Source: an uncultured Roseovarius sp. (lineage in GTDB: Bacteria; Pseudomonadota; Alphaproteobacteria; Rhodobacterales; Rhodobacteraceae). Taken from it: a stretch of DNA of 64,000 nucleotides. Location: contig CANNCP010000004.1 in the NCBI GenBank assembly GCA_947503145.1, positions 214,321 to 278,320 on the forward strand, written 5' to 3'. Every line of letters starts with the position of its first letter. Positions within the stretch are counted from its first letter, which is position 1. A model generated the notes under the pieces. That model searched no databases. It saw only the letters and a program-made list of their open reading frames with translations, and was not told the origin of the DNA. Positions 1 to 8,530 of this stretch are shown piece by piece. A program made the translations under genes and the position numbers.

Positions 1-171
1 ATAGCCAATCTCGCCGCCGAGGCGGGTTTCGATGACCTGGCCGATCACATTCGCCATGATCTTGGCGCCCGGCCAGCTGGGTTCACCAACCACGACCTTT
101 TCCTGTGCCCCGGCGGTTGTCGCCGCGATCGCTATGACCAGGGCCGCGCTTGTTGTCCTCATGTGTTTCAT
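1..171 (-). CDS. Betaine/choline-type ABC transporter substrate-binding protein (N-terminal part)
   Basis: Only the first 57 codons are inside the window; the gene continues beyond position 1. The ATG at 171 is preceded by AGGAG seven bases upstream. The product begins with a short Sec signal peptide (about residues 1-21, ending near TTAGAQ). The mature start KVVVGEPSWPGAKIMANV resembles the first strand and helix of ProX/OpuAC-type binding proteins for glycine betaine or other quaternary amines (family resemblance by eye). It lies 32 bases after the DUF1989-GcvT gene on the same strand, so the two are probably co-transcribed, with the periplasmic protein feeding substrate to the enzyme. The permease and ATPase genes would lie outside the window. 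The exact ligand cannot be told from this fragment. Confidence 0.7.
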   Translation of the reverse strand, partial: MKHMRTTSAALVIAIAATTAGAQEKVVVGEPSWPGAKIMANVIGQVIETRLGGEIGY

Positions 172-203
172 CAATTGATCTCCTGTTGGTTGGACCGTCT
201 TTT

Positions 204-2528
204 TCAGGCTCTTGCCCGCGTTCTTTTGGGATCGACAAAGGGAATATCCACGACCGTCACGCCCAACCGCTTCATGTGCCCGTCCATCATTCCGACCTCC
301 AGGTCGGTGCCGTTTTCCGCATATTCGACGGCAAGCCGCGCCATCGCGATGGTGCAGTTCAGCATTGGCGAGCGCGTCGCAGATGTGATGACACCGACCT
401 GTCGCTCGCCGGCGAAAACCGGCGTACCATGCGCGGGCACGTCGGTGCACTGAAAGACAAGACCCTTGAGGATGCGCCTGGGGTCTTTTGAATTGCGCAC
501 CAGCGCGGCCTTGCCGGTAAAATCTGCCTTCTCCAGATCCACCGCAAATCCGAGACCGGCCTCAAAGGCATCGCCCCCCGGCGCGAACTCGGCATTGGCT
601 GCGGCAAGGCCGGCCTCGATGCGGATGATCTCAAGCGCGGCGGCCCCCATCGGCGCAAGTCCAAAGTCCTGACCTGCCTCCATGATTGCATCCCACAGCG
701 CAACCGCGTCGGACTTGGCGCAGAACAACTCATACCCCAACTCGCCGGTATAGCCCGAGCGAGACAGCATGAAGGGAATGCCGTCGCGATCACCAATGCG
801 CGCGACCGTCACACCGAACCACTTTATCTGATCCAGCGACGGAACATTCGGCTGGGTAAAGATGATCTTGCTCAGAAGATCGCGTGATTTCGGGCCCTGC
901 AACGCCAGATTGGGCAGCGCATTGCGCATTGCGTTTATGCGCACCTGAAGCCCTTCCCGTTCGGCCAACTCGTTCAGAACGCGCCCACTCTGCTCATTGC
1001 CGCAGCACCAGCGGAACAACTCCGGTCCGATCCGGAAAAGCGTGCCGTCGTCGATCACCGCTCCGCCGACATCACACATCAGCGTGTAGGTGCCGCGCCA
1101 GACCGGCAGCTTTGCGATGTTGCGCGTCAACGCCATCTGCAACAGCCGTTCGGCATCCGGGCCGATGATATCGTATTTCCTGAGCCCACTCATATCCTGT
1201 AGGGTCACCGCGTTGCGGCAGGCCCAATATTCCCCGGTTGTCCCGATTGAAGGAAACGAGACTGGCGCCCACAGATCGCGCACAGGCGTGAAGTGCTGTG
1301 TGAGCGGGGCAAGGCGCGCATGAAAGGCGGATTCCTGGCTGATCGACATGGGAGCGTCCTCTTTCTCACGATAGGCTACCGCGCGGCGGATGGGGGTATC
1401 GGATCGGTAAATCCGCACATGGATGTCCGTTGGGTTCCATCCGTTGATCGGGTCGATATCATCGGGACAGGCCGTCGAGACGCAGACCAGATCGGCCAGA
1501 GCGCGCATGATCACATAATCGCCGGGACGCGAATGGGATTCCTCGGTCAGGATGTGATGCGATGCAGCATCGATCCAGGTGTTCCAGAAGAAATTGATCG
1601 CTGGCCAGGCCGGCCGACGCGCAACCCCGAAGGGCCCAAGCACGTGGGAGATGTTGTCCGAACAGTTCAGATGCCCCGGAAACCCCCGGTCTTCGTATAC
1701 CCGCGCCGAACAGGCCAACCCCAACGTGTCGTGCCGCCCGCATGTATCTTGAACGACGCTCAGCAATGGCTGCATCTCATTGTCGTAAAACTTGTCAAAC
1801 AGCCCCGGACCGGGGTAGGAGCGCCGCACCATCGTCCGTGTCACGGTGCCATCAATCAAAAGCTCCCGCCCTGCATGCAGCCCGTCAGCACGGAACGCCA
1901 TGAAATCCGAGCATTGCTGCCCCTCAATGTCGATAATCTGGACATATTCGCCCTGGCGCAGTTCATAAGCGCGCGCAGTTCCGCGCGAGACAGTAAACTC
2001 TTCGCGCACATCCCCCAGAAGCGGCGGCAACAAGACATCGCTGGCCTTGGCGGGCTGATGCGCAACATGGACAGTGCCACCTGCGCCGCAGGAAACCAGA
2101 TGGTCCGGACGGGCCGGCTGTGCCACCCAGACCGTGCAGGCACGCGTCGCCCCGAGCACGATGGTATCATCGGTCCCGACAATCCATGCGGCGTCTGGTG
2201 GCGCGACCGCCGAGCCGCCGTTGCGGGCGATCCAGCCCAACAATGGCGCACTGTCAAAATCGTCTAACTGCACCGTTGCATCACCTGCAAGTCCCAGCCC
2301 GGACAGCGCCGAACGCCCGCGTTCATCAAAGGCCATGACGATGACGCCATCCCCCGAGCGCATACCGCTGAGTGACAAAAGGTCGCCCGCAGCCACATCA
2401 AAGCGGACCGCATCGCGCGGCGCAATCAGCCGGTTGTCTGCCGTCGGCTTTGCGAAACCGGGAAACGACCGCGCGGACGAGGTGAAACCGATATTGCTGA
2501 GCGTGTGGATGACATTGCTTTGGTGCAT
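204..2528 (-). CDS. DUF1989 (urea carboxylase-associated) - GcvT aminomethyltransferase fusion protein
   Basis: A 774-residue two-part enzyme. Residues about 170-370 look like a DUF1989/urea-carboxylase-associated domain (EYVQIIDIEGQQCSDFMAF, then a stretch with HLNCSDN). Residues about 395-770 are a GcvT-like folate-binding aminomethyltransferase (SRSGYTGELGYELF, GLGFAVDLEK, GVITSATRSP). GcvT-family proteins pass one-carbon units from N- or S-methyl groups to tetrahydrofolate, so demethylation of a small methylated amine or related osmolyte is the likely chemistry; this is inference. The first 170 residues are not recognised. It is followed closely by the betaine-type binding protein and is divergent from a LacI regulator whose probable operators lie in its promoter. 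The ATG at 2528 is the first in frame. Fusion and family calls are good; the substrate is unknown. Confidence 0.8.
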   Translation of the reverse strand: MHQSNVIHTLSNIGFTSSARSFPGFAKPTADNRLIAPRDAVRFDVAAGDLLSLSGMRSGDGVIVMAFDERGRSALSGLGLAGDATVQLDDFDSAPLLGWIARNGGSAVAPPDAAWIVGTDDTIVLGATRACTVWVAQPARPDHLVSCGAGGTVHVAHQPAKASDVLLPPLLGDVREEFTVSRGTARAYELRQGEYVQIIDIEGQQCSDFMAFRADGLHAGRELLIDGTVTRTMVRRSYPGPGLFDKFYDNEMQPLLSVVQDTCGRHDTLGLACSARVYEDRGFPGHLNCSDNISHVLGPFGVARRPAWPAINFFWNTWIDAASHHILTEESHSRPGDYVIMRALADLVCVSTACPDDIDPINGWNPTDIHVRIYRSDTPIRRAVAYREKEDAPMSISQESAFHARLAPLTQHFTPVRDLWAPVSFPSIGTTGEYWACRNAVTLQDMSGLRKYDIIGPDAERLLQMALTRNIAKLPVWRGTYTLMCDVGGAVIDDGTLFRIGPELFRWCCGNEQSGRVLNELAEREGLQVRINAMRNALPNLALQGPKSRDLLSKIIFTQPNVPSLDQIKWFGVTVARIGDRDGIPFMLSRSGYTGELGYELFCAKSDAVALWDAIMEAGQDFGLAPMGAAALEIIRIEAGLAAANAEFAPGGDAFEAGLGFAVDLEKADFTGKAALVRNSKDPRRILKGLVFQCTDVPAHGTPVFAGERQVGVITSATRSPMLNCTIAMARLAVEYAENGTDLEVGMMDGHMKRLGVTVVDIPFVDPKRTRARA

Positions 2529-2551
2529 CGGGAAATGCCTTGAATCGTCTC

Positions 2552-2595
2552 TGAAACTAGTTACAATACTGAATGTAACTAGTTACATGTGTCAA
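2552..2595 (-). promoter_or_regulatory. Promoter of the DUF1989-GcvT operon with two LacI-type operators
   Basis: On the minus strand TTGACA (2590-2595) and CAGTAT (2566-2571) are 18 bases apart and make a plausible sigma-70 promoter. The spacer holds a perfect 16-base palindrome, ATGTAACTAGTTACAT (2573-2588), with the central symmetry usual for LacI-family operators. A second near-copy, TGAAACTAGTTACA (2552-2565, one mismatched pair), is centred 22 bases away, about two helical turns, where the transcript should start. This fits repression of the enzyme operon by the divergent LacI protein and possible self-regulation. Confidence 0.7.
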
Positions 2596-2630
2596 GATGT
2601 TATATTTTCAGAATGTGAGAATTTTATCCC

Positions 2631-3674
2631 ATGTTGACGACAGGCGGTAAAAAGCGGGCAAATTTGCGGGACGTCGCCAAGATGGCAGGCGTTTCAGTGG
2701 CCACTGTTTCGCGGGTTCTGAATTCACCCGGATCGGTCACAGAGCGAACCCGTGCCCGCGTGTTGGTCGCCATAGACGAACTACGCTTTGTGCCAAGTGC
2801 TGCGGCGAGAGCGATAAATTCTGGGCGCACGCGGATCGTGGGCGCACTGATTCCGACGCTGGACAATGCGATTTTCGCGCGCTTCCTCGATGCGGTCGAA
2901 AGGCATCTGGCGCCGCATCAACTATCGTTGATCGTGGCCACTACCAATGGCGATGCCGCGACCGAGCGGGAAAAAGCGCAGAACCTTGTCGATATCGGCG
3001 CCGAAGGGTTGATCGTATCGGGAATCCATCACAGTCAGGAATTTCTTGATCTGGTAACCAAGAACCAACTACCGGTCATCGTGACATCCTATTTCGACGC
3101 ACAATACCGGCTGCCGACGATCGGCTATGACAACCGCGTCGCGGCCCGTGTCGCAGCGCGGCATCTGTTCGATCTTGGCCATACCGAAATCGCCGTGATC
3201 CACGGGCCGCGCCGAAGCAACGACCGCACCAGTGCCCGTATCGCAGGGATCGAAGAGGCGGAACTGATGACAAAACTGGTCTTTCACGAGGTTGATCTTT
3301 CGGTCGCGGGCGGGTGCGCCGCTGTTCAGGCGCTTGTCGCATCGGGCGAGAGCGTCAGCGCCATCCTGTGTCTGTCGGATGTTCTAGCCATGGGCGCACT
3401 GTTCGAGCTTGATCGCGCAGGCCTCAAGGTGCCGCTGGATATATCCGTGATGGGGATCGACGATCTGCCCGGGTCTTCCTTCACCGCTCCCGCCTTGACC
3501 AGCGTTCACTTGCCGGTGCAGGAAATGGGTGCCCAGGCAGCCAAGGCACTGTCGGCCTGGATCGAAATGGGCCAAGTGCCCGATCCCGTCGCCTTGAGTT
3601 CCAACCTGGTTGTCCGGCATTCCACTGCGAAAAACGGTAACCTGAATCGCCCCGATTTTAGCCGAGACCCATAG
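2631..3674 (+). CDS. LacI/GalR family transcriptional regulator
   Basis: The 347-residue protein has the family's usual length and layout. An N-terminal helix-turn-helix and hinge helix sit at about residues 10-60 (NLRDVAKMAGVSVATVSRVL is the classic recognition segment). A periplasmic-binding-protein-like effector domain follows at about 68-330 (RIVGALIPTLDNAIF, VMGIDDLPGSSFTAPALTSV). It should bind the paired palindromes upstream and release them on binding a small ligand, probably the substrate handled by the divergent enzyme and transporter (inferred from position). The ATG at 2631 lies directly before MLTTGGKKRANLRDVAK; no strong ribosome-binding site is visible. The gene ends near 3674 and is followed by a non-coding stretch and the terminator of the oppositely oriented ribosomal operon. 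Confidence 0.9.
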   Translation: MLTTGGKKRANLRDVAKMAGVSVATVSRVLNSPGSVTERTRARVLVAIDELRFVPSAAARAINSGRTRIVGALIPTLDNAIFARFLDAVERHLAPHQLSLIVATTNGDAATEREKAQNLVDIGAEGLIVSGIHHSQEFLDLVTKNQLPVIVTSYFDAQYRLPTIGYDNRVAARVAARHLFDLGHTEIAVIHGPRRSNDRTSARIAGIEEAELMTKLVFHEVDLSVAGGCAAVQALVASGESVSAILCLSDVLAMGALFELDRAGLKVPLDISVMGIDDLPGSSFTAPALTSVHLPVQEMGAQAAKALSAWIEMGQVPDPVALSSNLVVRHSTAKNGNLNRPDFSRDP

Positions 3675-3846
3675 CCTCGCATTACGCGACCATATCGAGC
3701 ACGTTGCGCTGTGAGGCCGTGCATCAATCAGATGTCATCCGTCAGCCGGGCGACGGCTTGGCCGAATATAAGGCCTGCACAGCGCCCGTCTGCATCATGG
3801 GGCGGAATTGCCGGACTGATCCTAGTCTTGCACATGATGCCAGGAC

Positions 3847-3876
3847 AAAAAAGCCCCGGCCATTTCGGGCCGAGGC
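3847..3876 (-). terminator. Rho-independent terminator after rpmD
   Basis: On the minus strand a nine-base GC-rich stem (GCCTCGGCC / GGCCGGGGC, one G-U-type pair, six-base loop) is followed by six T residues. It lies about 75 bases beyond the rpmD stop and closes the ribosomal cluster here. Confidence 0.8.
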
Positions 3877-3915
3877 GCATCCGGGGTAGAAACCCGGCAT
3901 GATGTTGATGCAGAG

Positions 3916-3936
3916 GCCCCGGACCAGGTCCGGGGC
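3916..3936. repeat. GC-rich intergenic palindrome (CCCCGGACC family)
   Basis: GCCCCGGACC, one base, then GGTCCGGGGC: a perfect ten-base inverted repeat between the rpmD stop and its terminator. Related palindromes occur at 12315, 14525, 14580, 16808, 20816 and 20854, all in spacers of this ribosomal cluster. Confidence 0.7.
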
Positions 3937-3950
3937 GCGCAGCAAAGACC

Positions 3951-4139
3951 TTAGCCTTTTTCTTCGACGATCTCGACCAGGTGCGAGATCTTGTTGAGCA
4001 TACCGCGGATCGAGGGCGTATCCTCCAGCTCCCGCATGCGGTGCATCTTGTTAAGACCCAGGCCGATCAGCGTTGCGCGCTGGTCTGCGGGGCGGCGAAT
4101 GGGCGAACCCACCTGTTTGACGATGATTGTCTTGGCCAT
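3951..4139 (-). CDS. rpmD: 50S ribosomal protein L30
   Basis: The 62-residue product matches bacterial L30 in length and sequence ([20 protein letters not shown], then [19 protein letters not shown]). L30 is a small peripheral protein of the large subunit. Its stop-to-start spacing from rpsE is three bases, so it is translated with the spc-type operon. In most bacteria rplO and secY follow directly; here a palindrome and a terminator follow instead, so the operon ends with this gene. Confidence 0.97.
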   Translation of the reverse strand: MAKTIIVKQVGSPIRRPADQRATLIGLGLNKMHRMRELEDTPSIRGMLNKISHLVEIVEEKG

Positions 4140-4142
4140 GTC

Positions 4143-4730
4143 TTAACCCTCCTGAGCCGCAGGGGCTTGCTCGCCGCCGGCTTTGGGCGCGTCTTCGCGA
4201 ACGAGGATGTCGGACACCTTCTTGCCGCGACGCTGCGCAACCATGCGGGGGCTCGATTCCTTGCGCAGACCGTCGATGGTGGCGCGGATCATGTTGTAGG
4301 GGTTCTGGCTGCCGTTCGACTTGGCGACGACGTCCTGAAGACCCAGCATCTCGAACACGGCCCGCATCGGACCACCGGCGATGATGCCGGTACCCTGCGG
4401 TGCCGAGCGCATGATGACCTTACCGGCGCCATGGCGCCCTTCCATGTCATGATGCAGCGTGCGGCCTTCGCGCAGCGGAACGCGGATCATCTGGCGCTTG
4501 GCCTGCTCGGTAGCCTTGCGGATGGCCTCGGGGACCTCCTTGGCCTTGCCCTTGCCAAAGCCGACGCGGCCCTTCTGGTCACCCACGATGACAAGTGCTG
4601 CAAAGCCGAAGCGTTTACCACCCTTGACTGTCTTGCTGACGCGGTTGATCGCAACCAGGCGATCGGCGAATTCAGGGGTCTCGTCACGCTGATTGCGACG
4701 GCCTCCCCCACGATTATCATCTCTTGCCAT
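4143..4730 (-). CDS. rpsE: 30S ribosomal protein S5
   Basis: A 195-residue S5 with the N-terminal double-stranded-RNA-binding-like domain ([37 protein letters not shown]) and C-terminal domain ([32 protein letters not shown]). S5 sits at the back of the small subunit and influences decoding accuracy and mRNA unwinding. The C-terminus has a short Ala/Glu/Gln-rich tail ([11 protein letters not shown]), slightly longer than in E. coli. It is separated from rplR by a 116-base spacer containing a strong hairpin and lies three bases before rpmD. Confidence 0.97.
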   Translation of the reverse strand: MARDDNRGGGRRNQRDETPEFADRLVAINRVSKTVKGGKRFGFAALVIVGDQKGRVGFGKGKAKEVPEAIRKATEQAKRQMIRVPLREGRTLHHDMEGRHGAGKVIMRSAPQGTGIIAGGPMRAVFEMLGLQDVVAKSNGSQNPYNMIRATIDGLRKESSPRMVAQRRGKKVSDILVREDAPKAGGEQAPAAQEG

Positions 4731-4816
4731 GTGGCTTCCTTGCTCATTCGGCCTTGTAGGCCTGTCATACTCGATCCCAGTGCCCCGCCCCCGTCAGGCC
4801 GGTGCCCGGATCATCG

Positions 4817-4841
4817 AGGCGGCCCCGAAATGGGGCCGCCT
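4817..4841 (-). other. Intercistronic hairpin between rplR and rpsE
   Basis: AGGCGGCCCC and GGGGCCGCCT form a perfect ten-base stem with a five-base loop (GAAAT on the plus strand), starting six bases after the rplR stop. No T-run follows on the minus strand, so it looks like an RNA-stability, processing or pausing element rather than a full terminator. Confidence 0.6.
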
Positions 4842-4846
4842 GCGCC

Positions 4847-5206
4847 TTAGATCTTCAGTCCACCCTCACGTGCGGCATCGGCAACTGCCTTGACCCGCCC
4901 GTGAAAGAGGAAACCACCGCGGTCGAAATACGCCTCGCTTACGCCTGCCTTCTTGGCACGCTCCGCGATGGCGGTTCCGATCTTGCCGGCCGCTTCGATG
5001 TTGTTCTTGCCGACCACGCCGAAATCCTTTTCGAGCGTCGAGGCCGACGCCAGGGTCACGCCCTGAACATCGTCGATCAGCTGAACGCTGATATTCTTGT
5101 TGCTGCGGTGAACGCTGAGGCGCACGCGCCCTGCATTGACCTTGCGAAGTTTGTTCCGAACGCGCAGGCGGCGTTTCTGGAACAGTTTTCTTTTGCTGTT
5201 TGCCAT
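4847..5206 (-). CDS. rplR: 50S ribosomal protein L18
   Basis: The 119-residue basic protein matches L18 ([20 protein letters not shown] near the start, then [20 protein letters not shown] and AAREGGLKI at the C-terminus). L18 binds 5S rRNA with L5 in the central protuberance. It lies 12 bases after rplF in the operon, and a strong hairpin follows its stop. Confidence 0.97.
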   Translation of the reverse strand: MANSKRKLFQKRRLRVRNKLRKVNAGRVRLSVHRSNKNISVQLIDDVQGVTLASASTLEKDFGVVGKNNIEAAGKIGTAIAERAKKAGVSEAYFDRGGFLFHGRVKAVADAAREGGLKI

Positions 5207-5218
5207 CTTCTCGCGTCC

Positions 5219-5752
5219 TTACTTCTTCTTGCCTTCCTTCTGGAAGATATACTCGTTCTTGTAGCGGATGCCTTTGCCCTTGTAGGGCTCGGGCCGCCGC
5301 CATTCGCGGATATTGGCCGCGACTTGACCGACGAGCTGCTTGTCCGTGCCTTCAACGACCAGTTCGGTCTGCTTGGGCGCGGTGACAGTCACACCTTCCG
5401 GAACTTCAAAATCCACATCGTGGCTCAGACCCAGGTTCAGCTTCAGGATGTTGCCCTGCATCTGTGCCCGGTAACCGACGCCGCGGATTTCCAGCTCTTT
5501 CTTGAACGTTTCATTCGCCCCATGCACCATGTTCGCGACAACGGTGCGGGTCATGCCCCACTGCTGGCGCGCGCGCTTGGCCTTGCCGCGCGGGGTCACG
5601 GTGATCTGGCCATCTGCGATGGTCAGTGTCACGTCATCCGTGGCGGTGAAGGATTTCGTTGCCTTGGGGCCTTTGACCTCAAGCGTCTGGCCGCTGAGTG
5701 TTGCGGTGACGCCATCAGGCAGGGCCACAGGTTGTTTTCCGATACGAGACAT
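5219..5752 (-). CDS. rplF: 50S ribosomal protein L6
   Basis: A 177-residue L6 with two similar alpha/beta domains and the conserved C-terminal signature ([20 protein letters not shown]). L6 binds helix 97 of 23S rRNA near the factor-binding site. Start [15 protein letters not shown] is canonical. It sits between rpsH and rplR with spacers of about 11 bases, as expected for the spc operon. Confidence 0.97.
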   Translation of the reverse strand: MSRIGKQPVALPDGVTATLSGQTLEVKGPKATKSFTATDDVTLTIADGQITVTPRGKAKRARQQWGMTRTVVANMVHGANETFKKELEIRGVGYRAQMQGNILKLNLGLSHDVDFEVPEGVTVTAPKQTELVVEGTDKQLVGQVAANIREWRRPEPYKGKGIRYKNEYIFQKEGKKK

Positions 5753-5763
5753 CTGAGCCCTCC

Positions 5764-6156
5764 CTAGAATACAGTGCAGAGCACTTCGCCGCCGACATTC
5801 TGGCTGCGTGCACTTGCGTCCGACATCACACCCTTGGAGGTGGAGACAATCGACACGCCCAGGCCCTGACGGACCGATGGGATGTCATCAACGCCCAGAT
5901 AGACGCGACGTCCGGGCTTCGAAACCCGTTTCATCTCGCGAATAACCGGTGCGCCGTCAAAATATTTCAGGCTGATTTCGATGGCCGGATGGCCGTCATC
6001 ACCTGTGACCGCTTCATATCCGCGGATGTAACCCTCTTCCGCCAGAACATCGAGAACGCGCACGCGCATTTTCGAGGCGGGGGCCATCACCGTGGATTTG
6101 CCGCGCATCTGGCTGTTGCGGATGCGCGTGAGCATATCGCCGATAGGATCATTCAT
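5764..6156 (-). CDS. rpsH: 30S ribosomal protein S8
   Basis: The 130-residue product begins with the S8 hallmark [13 protein letters not shown] and ends with the conserved [21 protein letters not shown]8 binds helix 21 of 16S rRNA early in 30S assembly. In E. coli S8 is also the translational repressor of the spc operon; whether that holds here is not visible. It is 12 bases after rpsN. Confidence 0.97.
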   Translation of the reverse strand: MNDPIGDMLTRIRNSQMRGKSTVMAPASKMRVRVLDVLAEEGYIRGYEAVTGDDGHPAIEISLKYFDGAPVIREMKRVSKPGRRVYLGVDDIPSVRQGLGVSIVSTSKGVMSDASARSQNVGGEVLCTVF

Positions 6157-6168
6157 ATCAAATCTCCC

Positions 6169-6474
6169 TTACCAGCTGGATTTCACGAGGCCGGGGGCCT
6201 GGCCGTTCTGGCCAAGTTCCCGCAGCGCGATCCGCGACACTTTGAGTTTGCGATAATAGGCGTGCGGACGACCCGTCAGTTGGCAGCGGTTGTGCAGCCG
6301 ACTGGCAGAGCTGTTGCGCGGCAGTTCAGCCAGCTTCAGGGTCGCGCGGAAACGCTCCTCCATCGGCTTGCTCTGGTCGTTGATGATTACCTTGAGCGCG
6401 GCGCGTTTCGTGGCGTATTTATTCACCAGCTTCTGACGCTTCTTTTCGCGTTCGATCATTGCTTTTTTAGCCAT
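6169..6474 (-). CDS. rpsN: 30S ribosomal protein S14, zinc-free long form
   Basis: The 101-residue S14 has the conserved [20 protein letters not shown] and [20 protein letters not shown]. It lacks the paired CxxC motifs of the zinc-binding short form and has the longer N-terminal helix of the C-minus type. It joins the head of the small subunit. Order rplE-rpsN-rpsH is standard. Confidence 0.97.
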   Translation of the reverse strand: MAKKAMIEREKKRQKLVNKYATKRAALKVIINDQSKPMEERFRATLKLAELPRNSSASRLHNRCQLTGRPHAYYRKLKVSRIALRELGQNGQAPGLVKSSW

Positions 6475-6489
6475 AAGTCTCTCTCCCGC

Positions 6490-7053
6490 TCAGCTGTTGA
6501 AGGGCATGTTGAAAAGCTTCAACAGCGCCTTGGCTTCAGCGTCGGTTTGCGCCGTGGTGGCGATGATGATGTCCATGCCCCACATCTCGTCCACCTTGTC
6601 AAAATTGATCTCGGGGAAGATGATGTGCTCCTTGATACCGAAGGCATAGTTGCCACGGCCATCAAAGGATTTTCCAGAGACACCACGGAAGTCGCGGATG
6701 CGTGGCATTGCCACGGTCACCAGACGGTCAATGAAATCATACATGCGATTGCCGCGCAGGGTGACCTTGGCCCCCAGCGGCATGTCTTCGCGGACGCGGA
6801 ACCCGGCGATCGAGTTCTTGGCCTTGGTCACGACAGCGTGCTGGCCTGCGATCGTCGTCAGGTCTTCCTGCGCTGATCTGGCCTTCTTGCTGTCGCGCAC
6901 GGCCTCGGAACCGCAGCCGATGTTCAGGACGATCTTGTCCAGACGCGGGATCTGCATGTCGTTCTTGTAGCCGAACTCTTCTTTCATCGCCGGTTTGATC
7001 GTCTCGCGATAAACTGTCCGCATACGCGGGGTGTAGGTAGCAGTGTCAAGCAT
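6490..7053 (-). CDS. rplE: 50S ribosomal protein L5
   Basis: A 187-residue L5 with the signatures [36 protein letters not shown] and [19 protein letters not shown]5 binds 5S rRNA and contacts the P-site tRNA and 30S head. Its start overlaps the end of rplX by eight bases (7046-7053), which suggests translational coupling. Confidence 0.97.
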   Translation of the reverse strand: MLDTATYTPRMRTVYRETIKPAMKEEFGYKNDMQIPRLDKIVLNIGCGSEAVRDSKKARSAQEDLTTIAGQHAVVTKAKNSIAGFRVREDMPLGAKVTLRGNRMYDFIDRLVTVAMPRIRDFRGVSGKSFDGRGNYAFGIKEHIIFPEINFDKVDEMWGMDIIIATTAQTDAEAKALLKLFNMPFNS

Positions 7054-7357
7054 CGATCACGTCCCCCGTGGTCTTGGCTACGCGCACTTTCTTGCCGTCT
7101 TCGATCTTGAAGCCGACACGGGTGGGTTTGCCGTTCTTGTCGAGATAGGCCAGATTGCTCAGTTCGATCGGCATCGCCTTGGGGATGCGGCCGCCCTGAG
7201 TGGTCTGGCTCTGACGGGTGGCGCGGATCGCCATGTTCACACCGTCAACGACGGCCTTGCCGGCCTTGGGGTCCACAGAAGAAATCGTACCTTCCTTGCC
7301 CTTGTCCTTGCCGGCCAGAACGACAACCTTGTCGCCCTTTTTCAACTTGGCAGCCAT
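7046..7357 (-). CDS. rplX: 50S ribosomal protein L24
   Basis: The 103-residue L24 starts with a KOW segment ([19 protein letters not shown]) and has the typical basic tail. It is one of the two proteins that start 50S assembly. The start lies one base after the rplN stop and the 3' end overlaps rplE, so the three genes are tightly coupled. Confidence 0.97.
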   Translation of the reverse strand: MAAKLKKGDKVVVLAGKDKGKEGTISSVDPKAGKAVVDGVNMAIRATRQSQTTQGGRIPKAMPIELSNLAYLDKNGKPTRVGFKIEDGKKVRVAKTTGDVIDA

Positions 7358-7358
7358 A

Positions 7359-7727
7359 TCACAGCACCTCCGGGGCGAGCGAAATGATTTTCATGAAGTT
7401 CTTGGCGCGCAGCTCGCGTACCACCGGGCCAAAAATCCGCGTGCCGACCGGTTCACCTGAGTTGCTCAGGATCACGGCCGCGTTGCGGTCAAAGCGAATG
7501 GCGGTGCCGTCTTCGCGACGGATTTCCTTGGCGGTGCGTACGACGACGGCCTTGCGGACGTCGCCCTTTTTCACGCGGCCACGCGGGATGGCTTCCTTGA
7601 CCGAGACGACAATGATGTCGCCGACGGACGCATATCTGCGCTTGGAACCACCCAGGACCTTGATGCACTGAACACGGCGGGCGCCGCTATTGTCAGCAAC
7701 ATCCAGATTGGTCTGCATCTGGATCAT
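7359..7727 (-). CDS. rplN: 50S ribosomal protein L14
   Basis: The 122-residue product has the L14 start [20 protein letters not shown] and conserved end [19 protein letters not shown]14 lies at the subunit interface and is a docking surface for silencing factor RsfS. It is separated from rpsQ by 158 bases without an obvious gene or T-run hairpin, unusually long for this pair. Confidence 0.97.
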   Translation of the reverse strand: MIQMQTNLDVADNSGARRVQCIKVLGGSKRRYASVGDIIVVSVKEAIPRGRVKKGDVRKAVVVRTAKEIRREDGTAIRFDRNAAVILSNSGEPVGTRIFGPVVRELRAKNFMKIISLAPEVL

Positions 7728-7885
7728 ATGGTTTCTCCCGACCTATGGGGGGCTCTGCTTGGCCTTCTCCCCAGGGTTTCGTTTAATCTGGAACGTGATG
7801 TCCGTCTGAAAGGCACCTCGTCAAGCCCGGGCGGGCATCCTTCGCGTCGCAAAGAAAGCCCGTAAGGGATTGATGAGCGGCGCGA

Positions 7886-8116
7886 TCAGGCTTCCAGCAC
7901 CTCCCAGCGTTTCGTCTTGGATCGTGGCGCGCATTCGATGATGCGGACCTTGTCGCCCACCTTATAGGTGTTCTTCTCGTCGTGGGCACGGTACTTCTTG
8001 GACTTCCGGATCGTCTTTTGCAGAACCGGGTGCTTGAAACGGCGCTCGACCGAAACCGAGATCGTCTGGGCGTTGGCGTCGCTGGTCACGGTGCCGGTCA
8101 GAATACGTTTGGGCAT
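7886..8116 (-). CDS. rpsQ: 30S ribosomal protein S17
   Basis: The 76-residue OB-fold protein matches S17 ([40 protein letters not shown]). S17 binds 16S rRNA helices 7 and 11 early in assembly. It lies 12 bases after rpmC. The 158-base spacer that follows (7728-7885) shows no gene that I can support. Confidence 0.97.
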   Translation of the reverse strand: MPKRILTGTVTSDANAQTISVSVERRFKHPVLQKTIRKSKKYRAHDEKNTYKVGDKVRIIECAPRSKTKRWEVLEA

Positions 8117-8128
8117 CTTGTCGGCTCC

Positions 8129-8335
8129 TTATTCAGCGGTAGCTGCGGCAGCAGCTTTTTGGTTGAGGATGGTCAGCACGCGGGCCGCATTGCGGCGCGC
8201 GACACGCATCTGCGCTGAATTTTCCAGCTGGCCCGTGGCCGCCTGGAAGCGCAGGTTGAATTGTTCTTTCTTGAGACTGGCCAGCGCTTCGCGCAGCTGG
8301 TCGGGTGTCTTGTCACGCAGTTCGTTGGCATCCAT
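8129..8335 (-). CDS. rpmC: 50S ribosomal protein L29
   Basis: The 68-residue helical protein matches L29 ([50 protein letters not shown]). It sits at the nascent-chain exit tunnel and takes part in docking SRP and trigger factor. Normally it follows rplP directly; here about 1.3 kb with a terminator and an opposite-strand oxygenase gene separate them, so rpmC must start a new transcription unit. No confident promoter could be picked in 8336-8530. Confidence 0.96.
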   Translation of the reverse strand: MDANELRDKTPDQLREALASLKKEQFNLRFQAATGQLENSAQMRVARRNAARVLTILNQKAAAAATAE

Positions 8336-8530
8336 CGCCTTGTCCTTTCAACATCACTGGCAGGCCCCTATGCATCGTTGCGTCGGGTCACCGTGATTCC
8401 AGTGGAGTCCATGATGAGCGTGCCCAATACCGCCCCCGCCCCTGTAACGCAACCCCTTCCGGCGCGGATAGCGCGGAATACTGCGCGCTATCCTCTCGCA
8501 CTTGGCTCAGACCTGCGCTATCACGCGGAC

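Noticed and set aside
7728..7885. A small gene in the rplN-rpsQ spacer
   Set aside because: The minus-strand frames there lack a ribosome-binding site and any resemblance to known small proteins.
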